64,000 nt of DNA from Rallus limicola. Its lineage: Eukaryota; Chordata; Aves; Gruiformes; Rallidae. The DNA lies in contig JAKCOZ010000008.1 of assembly GCA_022605955.1 (NCBI GenBank), forward strand, positions 8,806,001 through 8,870,000. The letters are read 5' to 3'. A model generated the notes under the pieces. The model was given only the letters and a program-made list of their open reading frames with translations, did no database searches and was not told the DNA's origin. The position numbers and the translations under genes were made by a program. Positions 39,776 to 51,200 of this stretch are shown here, one piece after another (position 1 is the stretch's first letter; each line of letters opens with the position of its first letter).

Positions 39776-42700
39776 TAACCACGCGTGCAGTCCAAACAAG
39801 CAAGGCTGACAAAGAAAGTGGAGTAAAAGCTGCTTTTAGGGTTTTGGAGCCTTTGACAATATGTGGTGCAGAATTTCAATGGGAATTCTAGGAACCTTTT
39901 CCCACACAGGAAGATTCTGTAATATTATAAAGAGTAAACAGCTGTATAAAAGTGAGCAGGCATTCCATTGGAAGGCAGGGCTTGAAAGTCATGGGTAAGC
40001 TTCTCAAAATTCACTGAGTTATAAATGCCTAATTTCTGAGCATATAGCTATAAATCCTGAAAAAACATCGTTTGACTTGTCCATGTGTCAATGACTAATT
40101 CATCTTCAGAAACTAATATAAAAATTATATTTATGTAATATAAAATAGTACAGTTCTTCTACATGTAACTCAACTTGGACAGTCAGTCGTAATAGTCACT
40201 TCGTTCAGGTTGGCTTAAGATCTAATCGGTGTATCCCATTATGACCAAGCAATCTGAGGTTTTGGGATTGGTCATTGTTTTTTTTAAAGAGAAGGAATTG
40301 AATGAACAGAGCTACACCCATTAACACAGTCTGAGAACTGGGCAAGAAAGATGAATTTTGACACTTCTTCAATCCTCTTTCAAGGAAGATTTAAAATGCT
40401 ACAACAGACAACCTTCCCTGAAATCAGTCAAAAGTTTGTCACCTCCATTTTCCCTTTCCTTTTTACCACACTCCCTCTGTGTGGTATGTGTGTACTCAGC
40501 TATGCCTGGGTCTCTTTCAAAAGCCAGAGAACTAATGCAGCTGCTATTAAGTATGATTTTTTAATCACTCCCTGCTTTTCTCCTCTAATTGTAGTTATTC
40601 CAAATACCACCACATAATTAAAGAGGTCTTTTCAAAAAGAAAAAACATGCAGTCCCTTTTACCCTTAGAAGAGAAAGCAATCATACAGTCCTATCAGTAT
40701 TTTGCTGCACAGTGCAACTAAATTAACAAGAAGAATTAAATGCAGAGCCAATTATAACATTTTTTAAAAAACAACTTCCTTTATTCCCTTGTCTACATTC
40801 AACCCCCCCAAAAAAAGTCCCCATGAAATCAGATTGTGGGTGTTTTTATGAGCTTCCTGGACATTATGTGAAAGTTTCACCTCTGCACAATTTCTCATTT
40901 TAACAACAAAAATCTAACTTCTGTTGTTAAAAGCCTCACTAGTTTGCCAAAAGCAGAACATTCCTGTTCTGTTCTTTGCAGCAGGGACAAGCCTTGCAAA
41001 GCAAAGCTGACACTAGTGAAGGCATCTGAGTAAATTACACAACTACTGAGACATGTGGGTCCACCAACTTAGAAGAGTGTCAGAGAAGTCCTCAATATGC
41101 AAAAATAGATGCACATAGGTTTTTTTCAGATTCCTCACTGCTTCTAGCACCCACAGATATCCTACAATCCCATCTGGAAACAGGACTGTAGGAGCTGGTC
41201 CAGACAAGACAGTCCCTACAGCAGGATCCTTGTTCATCAACAGCTTCTGCAGTGGAAATGACTACAGAATAACAACTGCCTCTGGCTACCTCCTTCTTAA
41301 CAGCTTCTATTGCAAAAAGATTCAAAACCAGCTAGTTATGAAAGGGCTCTGAAGTTAACAGTATGACTAAGTGAAAAACATCCTAAATGTCTCCTATGGT
41401 GCAATGGCCTAAGCACCAACAAAAATGTTCTCAATAGAGGCTCAGAAATCCATGGTGACTTGCTTATTCAGGCCTTAGTTGCAGAAGCATTGCTCTTCCA
41501 TTTCCTACCCCATCCAAGAGATTTGACACTACTGTGGACCTGTACAATAGTCACAAATACTCTTTTCTCCTCCCAGGTGTGCCACCTTCCCATGGGCAGC
41601 ATGGCTGCTAGCTCCACGTGATGATGGCGTAGCAGATTCTCCCACACAGCCATTCCAACTTAACTCCTTACCTTTTTACAGGCTTATATAGCAAAAATAA
41701 CCTTGTGTTTGCTGTCTACAGATGGTTATCATGCACATGTACAAATATATTACAATGGTTTAAAACTGACATGCATTTGGAGTAAGAATGTGATGGGTTC
41801 TGGCCCCGTTCACCTTCACGTAAACAAAAGAGCTGATCCCAGCCATAGTAACTGGGGAGATGCAGGGTTTAGTCATGCCTCTCCCTTGGGAACAGCACAT
41901 TCAATTCAAGGCTCTGGCAGAGTTGGCTGGGTGTAGGCTGGGCATTTTAAGAGCAGTACTTACCCATTTCCTCTGGGCTTTGGCTGAGATCATGCAGCCC
42001 CAACCTGCTACTTCACTGAGCACTATGATCTAGGATGCAAAGTCCCCAAAGGGGAGTGGGAATACACATGCCTCTCTAACCCTGAGAAAGCATTTCTTTC
42101 AACTTAAGATTGCTTGCTTTTGGTAAAGTTCCCATTCATCAAATGTATCCCACTTATCTTTTGCTTTCTTGATTAAATGTTTTACTTGGTAAAATTTGGC
42201 AACTGCCTCTCTAAAAACATTCCAAGTAAGAGAACAATAGACAGACAAATGAAGAACTAATGTTTCTTCCTTAATGCCTGGATTGTTACTAATGTTCTCA
42301 GAATACTGTTTTTAAGGAACTCAGAAAAAGGAAAAAAAAATATTCTTCAGGTTAAAAAACCCTTGTATTCTCTAAATGCTGAACTTCTTTTAGAGCAAGT
42401 TTCAAAGCTGTGTGTGGGTGAAGAAGCTATAAATAACCATATTTGTGCATGTTCCTTCTGTACAAGACACGGAAAATGTGCTCAGCATCAGCATAGAAAG
42501 ACACTGCTGTGCTCTGCATGAGGCTTCAACAAGGCTGGCAGGTAGATTGTTTCTTTTGCAGTTGTGCTGCTGGTATTGCTGTTGGCAAGTCTTTCCTCCA
42601 AAAACTCAGAAATCATACCTGGCATTCAGCTGCAGCGTGATGAATTAGCGATACAACTAGTCAGGTCTGTTAGTCTCTCATCAGTGGCAATATTCAGAAA

Positions 42701-43940
42701 TACAGAAATGTTTCCTTACATAGGGCATATAGGAGATACTGGCTGTTCCTGTCCCCAGCTCTAGTTAGAACAGGGATTTGCTTCTTCTAAGGTCTATACA
42801 TTTTCCCCAGCCTCCATTTCCTGTCCCATGTTTGTCATTTCAGATCAGCTTTACAGGGCGTATCTGCCAGGTTGGTCATGGGCACCAGGACTGGGGCTAG
42901 CTCTAGTCTTAGGTCTGGCTCCCTTCCATCTGGGCTGTTTTCTTGAACATAATCAGAGTTTTCTGAAAGAATATCCCAGGTGTCTCACAGCTCAAGTAGA
43001 TGGGAAGAACACTGTCCCAGAAGAACGGGGACTGAAGCAAAGGCAACCTGAAAAGCTTTGGACTTTTTGCTCACGCTAACCTCCCCTTCATTTTCTGCTA
43101 TGGATGTTTCCACCACTTCAGCTTATACTCTGAAGCTCCCAGGAGAGAAATACCTGAGCACACTCAACATCTGGCCCAGCTTCTTCCTCATATGCACTGA
43201 AGTAGGGGATCTCTAGAGCTCTTAAGCACCAACAGATGAAACAGTATCCTAATAATTAGATAGGTCTTGTACACTGAGTTAACAGTGCTCAGACCATGCT
43301 AGACCATGTGTACTAGCAGCTATTTTAATTCCTCGAATAATTATTTAGCATCTTGTGTTTCCTCCTACCTCTAGTAACTATATTCCTTCTCTGACATCAG
43401 AACAACAGAAAACCAGCATTTGCAGGCATGGTAGTAAGTAAAGAATCCTGCAGGACCCAGCTGGTTCCTGACAGATTTCTATTTGGAAGCTCTGATTTGA
43501 CTTCTGAGGTGTTGACCTCCAAGTTGTTGTTGTTACCAATGACAGCTATCATCACAGCTAATTTTCACGTTTGTGAACACAGCATCACAGTGATGTTCAT
43601 GCTTGTGAGGAAAAGCACTCTGATCCTATAGAGAAATCTATGCATTTCAAAGTGTGGCCCTTTGTGGCTTATATAGTTTTTGTCCTTCCATAAGCTTGCT
43701 TCATTTTTTTCTCAGTGGGATTGTCCAAAATGTAAAATGCCCCCAAGAAATACAACAAGTAGACAAGAGGAAAAAAAGAAGCTATGTGAACTCTTTAGTA
43801 AAGTATGTTATCCTCAATTATGTAAATAGGGTGATTGGTTTTAACTCTGCCAATGACAGATGTGCCTATGGGTTCCAAGAGGAGGAACAAAACAAAACCA
43901 AAAGTGATGGATAAAGATTCAGAAAAAAAAGAACTGTTCT

Positions 43941-44060
43941 TTACTTCTAACCCTGACCTGTTTTATGGCCCCTTTCATTACTTCAGTTTCCCTGGTTGTA
44001 AAATGAAGAAAGAACCTGGTGACAAATATCAGACTAGGATAATGATATTGTTACTACTGC
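43941..44060 (+). mobile_element. Possible MIR-like SINE relic (3' half)
   Basis: CTTCAGTTTCCCTGGTTGTA, AAATGAAGAA and then AGGATAATGATATTGTTACT with ACTGCC resemble the distal half of MIR (CTCAGTTTCCTCATCTGTAA, AATGGGGATAATAATACTAC). The 5' half is not recognisable. It ends about 100 bp before a CR1 fragment. Confidence 0.45.
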
Positions 44061-44160
44061 CATTAAACATTCAGTGGTAGCTGTTGAACGCTCGTGGAGG
44101 GAAAAGAAACCCCAAGAAACCCAAACCCAAAAACCAACCACAAAAAAAGGAACACTCCAT

Positions 44161-44308
44161 CCCATCCCTAGAAAGTGTGTAAGGCCAGGTTGGATGGGGC
44201 TTTGGGCAACCTGCTATAGGGGAGGGTGTCCCTGCCCATGGCAGGAGTTGGAACTAGATGATCTTTGAGGTCCCTTCCAACACAAAGCATTCTATGGTTC
44301 TATGATTT
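44161..44308 (+). mobile_element. CR1-type LINE fragment (short 3' end)
   Basis: A short plus-strand CR1 3' terminus: AAGGCCAGGTTGGATGGGGC, then GGTGTCCCTGCCCATGGCAG, GATGATCTTTGAGGTCCCTT and CCAACACAAAGCATTCTATG, ending with GTTCTATGATT. The terminal copies of the ATTCTATG-type unit are the family hallmark and fix the 3' end. The copy is preceded by an A/C-rich low-complexity stretch (about 44103-44150), which is not part of the CR1 consensus as I know it. Confidence 0.93.
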
Positions 44309-47151
44309 ACAATCTTTTCAGTGTAACCAGAGCAGAACTGTGAGTGTAAGCAGAAGTATAACAGTATCATGATACGTTGGGTAAGCACCTACCTTGGGAA
44401 ACACACTCCTTGTCTACTCAGCAGGAAAAGAGCAACCTACATGTCTGGCTCCTAATATCAGTGGTCTTGGTCACTGTCTGGAACTGCTATCACCATGTTA
44501 ACCTGAGGTTGCTCTCCTAATTTAGACAGGAAAAGACATTACTGTCTACATTTTGAGAGCACCAACCCACCTAAACTGTTAATAGTTTAAAGGAGATGCT
44601 TAAAGGCAATTAACAATTAGAAAGGACTGATAAAGCAACGATGAGCTTTACAACAGAGTAGTGTTTAAAGCAAGCACTATGCTCCAGGCCCCATATAGAC
44701 ACTCCCCACTGTGCCTGAGTTGTCTGCTTCACCACAGAGAAAATTGCTGATTGACCGGTCTATTAAATAAAGCACTGCTTTAGGTTACTGTTGGGATCAG
44801 ACGATTTAATCCTCTTGGTTTAACAAGGCTTATAATCACAGCACACAGCAAAGACAGGTTTACTAAGAGAAGAAATTCCAACTGGGACAAATGGTCTTGG
44901 TACACAGTCTCATCCCAGTAACAGAAAAACTCACCAGGATGGTATAACTCCCTGCCAAGGTCTGAGCCCCATGGGGCTGAGCATCATCTCAACAGCTAGG
45001 AAAACATAAACTTTCCCCCATGGGATTCTGAACTGATTTGAAATGAGAGGCAAAATATAGAAGTGCAATCCATGTGGGGAAGGAGAAGTAGGAGAAAGAG
45101 GATGAAAGAAGTGTCTTGAATGCCAGAAGTAGCTATTCTCTGTCAGCAGCTTTTCTAGAATCCTTCTTTGTCTTTTAAATAAATAGTCTGATGCCTCAAA
45201 CATTTTATCTCCCAGCTTCATATACTCTGTTAGGTCTCCTCTGCCACTGGCTCCTGCCCAGGGTCATTCAAACCTGCACCATAGCACTTCTGCTGTAGGG
45301 TCACTGAAGAACCTCTTCTGCTTGCACTGCCTGTCAGTCACTGCTCAGGCAAACCATATGGGCTTGACATGGTGTCCCAGGACAGAAAAGTCACAGCTCA
45401 GTACTGCAAACAAGTGGGGAAAGTGCTAAATCACTGTGGTACGTGAGAAGCTTTGTGTGTACCATACAGACCTCATGCTGAGCTAGGCACCCAGTATACA
45501 AGGCACAGCAGAGCTGACATAAAAAGCCCAGGACATTTGCATCACTGTGTAATCTACCCATAGCTGTATGACCAATTTCTTCTACATGTCACAGCAGAAA
45601 TGGATCCTGTGAGGGTTTTGAAGGGTGAAAAGCCAATGACCTTACAGATTCACTACGAGAGGTCATGGCAATGCAAAGCTCTTTGTGGGGAGGCAAACAA
45701 ATAGATACTGATCCTCAAGTCCCCTGGCTGACTGATAAGAGACCATGCTAGAATATATATGCAAACAGGACCAGACTTATGAGAATCCCTTCCAGTAAGC
45801 AACAGCCTTCAGCAGTTCAAGAGAGAAGATGAGACACCTATAAGACTTTGCAAGTGAGACTCACGGGCAGAGTGAGGGGCAGAAGTGGTTGGGAACTTCC
45901 CTGAGAGCACCTTTTTAATTAAAAGTTCATTTTTCCCCAAAGTGAAGTTTTTTGTGAAAAACTGCTCCCCTTCTTACATTTTCCTTCTAGCTTGGTGGCT
46001 CCCAGGATACGTCATCCCCTCATGCTGAACTTCCTTCTCTTCTGGTTTTCCAAACACCTTGTGCACTTAGAAAACCCAAGGAGATAAAGCAAGTAGAAAC
46101 AATACACAAAATACATTATGATTGAGTAAATTTACTTTCTGCTGGAGGTAAATTTAAAACAAAAGAAAACTTCATCTTGTGGTTCCCCCCCTCCTCAAAT
46201 TTTCCTCCATAGTTGGGAAGGGAAATGTCTCAAGGTCAGAATGTTTCGTATGTTGCTGACACAAAAAATAAAGGTAATGTTCTCAACACACATCATATAA
46301 AAAAAATCCAAAAGGCAGGAAAGATATACCAAGTGAAGAACTATCAAAACAATGGGAGAAGCAAGGTGAAAGACCAATGGACAGGATGAAATATGGGGTT
46401 TTTGTGTGGTTTTACATTTGAAGGGCATTTTTGTTAAAAGGGAACCATGGTGTAAGATAAAAGAAAGTTTATAGCTGTAATAGTACACAGGAGTTTGAGC
46501 CAACCAGCTCTGTCTAAATATACCTGAAGGGTCACCTCAACCTAGGCAACAGCTTCCAGAACTGCAATCCAAAGATTGCAACTTTAAAAAACAAGAAAGA
46601 AGCTTTGTGTAAAAGTTCCCTATGAGGAATATGAAACAAAAGAAGTAGCTTAAAAGCCTCCTGTGAGCTAAAATACTGTGTTTAGTCCTAAATAGCACAC
46701 AACCTCTCTTCCAAGGACACAAATACTGGAGTTCTTTAATCAAGTTGGTTAGGTAGGGCAGCTACTGAAACAAGGCACAGCCAACAGGAGATGCTAGAAG
46801 GGCAAAGAACTGCTGCAGAACACAGGCCTATGGAGCACAGCTAGTAAAGGAATTCTGTGGCATGGAGTTAGGTAGAGCTGCTAGGAGGAGGAAGAAGAGC
46901 TAGTGGGGTTGACTAGCATGGAGAGGAGCAGCTAGGAGAAACAGGTCATGATGCCAGAGCAGCTCAACCCAAATTGGGCCTTGCTATCCAGCAAGACATA
47001 ATAATCTCAAATCATGAGTGCAATTCATTACCAGTGGGGGAACGTAACCAGCTGGCTGAGCAGCTGCTCTGAGGAGGAAAACACTGTGAAATTGTTATAG
47101 TACTTTAGGAACTAGCTATCATTACACTCTTTGTTGTCTGGCTGGTTTTTT

Positions 47152-47160
47152 CCCCCCCCC
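47152..47160. repeat. C9 homopolymer
   Basis: Nine C residues following a T run, the longest C run in the window; likely unstable in sequencing. Confidence 0.85.
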
Positions 47161-47448
47161 TCACTTTAATGAAAATACCTTTTGTTGGCATCAGTCAGAA
47201 GGAGAATGAAAGAGGATTGAGGACTGAGAGTGACAGGCAGGATCATGAAAAAGCTGGGAGGCCATGTGAGGAGATAATTGGGAAGAAAGATCAAGGGAAA
47301 CAAATGGAATAGAAAAAGGTGACTATTTTGAACTCCTCAAACCTATGTCTAAAATAACATATTTATTTCTTAGCATAACAGACCTTTAATTCATTTTTAG
47401 ATAGTCCCAATAAATCCTGTAAGACTTATTCATAAGGGCTAAAACTAG

Positions 47449-47560
47449 AGTAGTGATGACTTTGAGGGTTTAAAGCAGGGATTTGTGAATCAGACATCCT
47501 GACATCAACTGCTCTAGTCGTGAAGCTTTTGGTGACCTTTGGCAAGTCATTCAGCATCAA
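47449..47560 (+). mobile_element. MIR-like ancient SINE relic
   Basis: The stretch resembles the MIR core in plus orientation: AGTGATGACTTTGAGGGTTT, then GTGAATCAGACATCCTGACA, then GGTGACCTTTGGCAAGTCAT followed by TCAGCATCAACC. The GTGACCTTGGGCAAGTCACT-like word is the best-known part of the MIR core. MIRs are tRNA-derived SINEs that spread in early amniotes, so only worn copies remain in birds. A minus-strand frame of 148 codons overlaps it and is rejected as a gene. Confidence 0.65.
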
Positions 47561-48099
47561 CCTTTTAGAAAACCTATAATCCTGAGATGAAAGAAACCAC
47601 AATACACAAGAAGTACTACTGTTATTGTTACTTCTTAAAGTTACAGGGGAGAAAATGTTCTGGCGTTCCAGCCGACTTTTGTTCAAAGACTTTATTTTTC
47701 CTCCATGGCTTTGGTGACAATTACTCATTCTAGCAACTGCTTTCAAAAAATATACATATTTCTGGAGAACCTCTACTTTATTTCTTTTCTTTCGCCACTG
47801 CAGCCCTACTATTTTTGTAGGCGTAATCAGTAACAGACAAGCCTGATTCTTTCGCCTCCTTTGCCACGACAATGAGTCCCAACAAAGCCTTTCAGAAACA
47901 ATAAACTACACATCATATTTCTAGGGATGCTGACATGTAAACAATTCTGGGACAGAAATAGACAGTGAGGATATGCTATATAAGGAGGATGATTCTGCTT
48001 AAGTGTAACAACAAATTTTAGCAGCTTTCTAAAAGGAGTGCTAAGGACTGACTTCCTTGCAGTTTGCTACAGAGCAAATCCTGGATCAGAAAGACACTG

Positions 48100-48180
48100 A
48101 GTAGCCTGGTGTGATGACTAGAGGTGCTTTGCACCACACAGGATTGGGGTCTTGAATCCTAATACATCTCACCCACCATT
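48100..48180 (+). mobile_element. Weak MIR-like relic
   Basis: AGTAGCCTGGTGTGATGACT, AGAGGTGCTTTGCACCACAC and GGGGTCTTGAATCCTAATAC resemble the first half of MIR (GTGGTTAGAGCAC, then GGGTTCGAATCC). The match is poor, and this is the least certain of the MIR calls. Confidence 0.3.
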
Positions 48181-50360
48181 AGGTAGTAAAGTAAAGGTCT
48201 TGTCTGAAGAGCATACCTTATTATTATTTACCTGACAGTCAATAGTAAGAAAGGGAATATCTGGGGTACAATTCAGAAATTGGACAGACTGAGTCATTCT
48301 CTGAAGATGCCAGTGTCTCTCCATTGACTATAAAAGGAGGCTGAGTAAGGCTCCTGAATTGGATGATTCAGTTACACTCCTAAAGACAGGCAGGATAAAT
48401 CCAGACCATGATTAGTTGCATCTACCTAGAGAGAACTGACTGTATACTTGTATCACTCCATTTTTTCATTCTGTGAATTATGTCTTCTTCATCCACTGTG
48501 AGGTAGATCCTAAACCTCAAAGAGTTAGTAGGATTTCAGAAGACCTTCTTAGAGGTTACTAAGCTCTCTGCAAGAATCCAAACATTTGCAGTTCAGGAAA
48601 CAGCGTAACAGTCTGTCTGAAAGGACTGGGTTTTGAAGGACAGACAGTGCTCTAAACAAGTAAAACACCTTTTGGGGTACAAAGGATTGTTTTTTTTCCC
48701 AGTTCCTCTTCTCTCTCCCTTCAGTAGGTTCAGAGATCAAGCTTGCTGGTTCAGATTTCTTCAGATCCTATTTCTCAAGACAGCTGTGGAGCTCATCAAA
48801 GTGTTCTTGCACTGCTCATACATCAATGCTAAGTAAACTTCAGCTGGTAACTGAAGCTGGCCCCTGAAGTTTGATATCCCTAGCACTACTGCCCTGTATG
48901 TAAATGAAAAAGTGATCATTATTATTTTTTAATCAGTGACTCTGTAAAAGCACAAAGAACAATTGTCTGCTTGGTTTAATAGCTATGTAGAGGAAGAAAG
49001 ACACAAAGGTTGTTTCCAGATAATTTCAAGTTATACTTTAAATCATATTATGAAGAGGATAGAGTATTGTTAATCAGCAACCCTTATGGAATTTCCAGAA
49101 TAAATATCTTTCTATGGAATGATATAGTTCTTTGTGAAGGGTTTTGGCACAAAAAAAAAGAAGATAATACTTATCTATATTTAAAAAGCACTGTCAGAAG
49201 TTTAGAACACAGCTACCTCTCTCTCAAGTGAGTTTAAAGTATTTAAAGCCATTAACTTCTTCGGCTGATTGCCTGAGACATCCCTGAGCTGTTCTTATAC
49301 TGATCAGTGGTTACAGGGTGAAAATGTGACTTCCCAGACAGAAACACAGAGCTTAGCTCTACAGCAACAGCCATTGTATGAACATGCTCCAATATTGAAG
49401 TATTTCCACTCCTTGCTTGGGAAGCTATGCTGTGGCTCTTCAAAGGGCAGGTTTCTATGCCAGAGTCACTGGTAAAAAGGAAAAATGCATGTTATTTCTC
49501 TCAGCTGTGTTCTTTTTCCAAGAACCCTGTCCTGTTTGGTTTGGACAACCCTAAGTACACGTCCATAACCGTTCCATGTCTTTGCAAGCTAAAAGAACTA
49601 GAGAAACATGTGTAGGAAATCACCAGATACTGAAGAAATACATGGGCAATATTCTCCATCCTAGCATGGCTGCCTTGTGCAGCAAATCCAACTCAGTCTG
49701 GTTATTGAGTAATAGGAATTGTGCAGCTGTGCAGAGTGCTGTTATTCTACCACTCTCTCTGCTGCCCCCAGATTTTAGAGATACATATATAGCCAGTAGA
49801 AATCCTCTGAAACTCCTGCATAATCCGATGCCACTGTGGGTTCAAATTAAGGAACAACAATCCTTTTTTAACAGTTCAAAATACCCAACTAAGTCGCTCA
49901 GCAACATCTGTGTTATTTAAATGTCCATGCCATTATTATTTCATTTTATAATATCTGCAGGATACTAAGCAGCACAAATACACCATCACTTTACTTTCAA
50001 ATCAGTGTCAGTGTTGGTTACTTGTTAGTCCTCTTCAGAAGATGAGTGGGGACACAAATCTCTTCATTGCCTAGACTTGCACTCACATCCCCTGAAAACA
50101 TGCCAGTTCCTTTGGCAGGAACAAAAGGAATGGAATGAAAATTGCTCTAAAGAAGCAATTGCCAAAATGTTTTATAGCACGGTCTGTGACAAAGAGTGGA
50201 TGGAAACAAACAAACAAAAAATCCTTTTATGACAAATGTACCACCCTTTCATGCATAAATAATAAAGCAGGCAAGTACTAAATAAGAGGCTGTTAGGGAC
50301 ACAATGTGGATTTGGAAACACATGCACACCTTATTAAGTTAGTCCTTTAGAGCTATGTAG

Positions 50361-50407
50361 GAAAGTTGTATGGTCTGTAAAAAAAAAAAAAAAAAAGTAG
50401 TATGGTC
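50361..50407. repeat. Small tandem duplication around an A18 run
   Basis: AAAGTTGTATGGTC (50362-50375) recurs as AAAGTAGTATGGTC (50394-50407) with one mismatch, either side of TGT plus an 18-base A run (50379-50396). This is either replication slippage or the trace of a very small insertion. Confidence 0.8.
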
Positions 50408-51163
50408 AATTGGTATTGTGTGGTGAGATATTTAGATCAGATAATAAACCAGGTGTGGACACTGGCCTCAACAACTGCTGGATGGACAGGGTTAGTGAAA
50501 AAGGAGGTATTTCTCTCCCAGTCAGAGATAGTATCTCCTGTTATATCCCAGTGGGGGAAGGTTGCCAAGTAGTTTCACCAGCATTGTCTCAAGAGTTGCT
50601 TTTTCATTAATTTCTGGGGACAACACAACCATAGTTAGAACCTCTGCTCATTATCCATACTTCAACATTATAGCTGGTAAGGTCAACATACACCTTCAAA
50701 ACTCAGATAAAGTACAGCAGTGATACTTTGAGAATGTAAACATATAAGCACAAACATTAAGTGCATCTGATTACTGGAGAAATTTACTAAAGGGGCTGTG
50801 AAAATTCTCCAGGATGCTTTGAATTGTACTGTTTTAATTACTGATCTGTCAGTGGTAGCTATTTATAGGCTAAATCTGCTCAGATGGTGCACAGAGCATG
50901 TGATGTGTTTTTTCAGGGTACTGTGGCTGAAGTCATATGGTAGTAAATATAATCTTGACTTGATTACAATGTTCTTTTTTCTTAGCAATTGTTTACAAAG
51001 AAATCTCTTGTTTTACAAGATCCAGTGAAGGTATTACTGTAAACAAAGCAAAAAAATGAGATATACAGTTCAATTTCTTCTGTCGTTGAACAAACTATGA
51101 CAAGTAGGAAAACTACAGAGTATTGGAGACTGCTTCATTGCCTTGAAGTGATGAAAACTACTG

Positions 51164-51200
51164 CATGTATGTGTGCGTGCATGTGTGGGGGCATGCACAG
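51164..51200. repeat. Diverged TG/CA-rich tract
   Basis: Contains GCATGTATGTGTGCGTGCAT, then GTGTGGGGGCATGCAC, an imperfect TG repeat with interruptions. Confidence 0.75.

Noticed and set aside
41043..41653. Cluster of minus-strand frames, considered as a retrocopy or retroviral remnant
   Set aside because: Frames overlap without forming one product, no LTR, poly(A) tail or known domain could be seen.
47426..47872. Minus-strand open frame of 148 codons
   Set aside because: It runs antisense across a MIR-like relic, has no domain, low-complexity basic start and no splice context.
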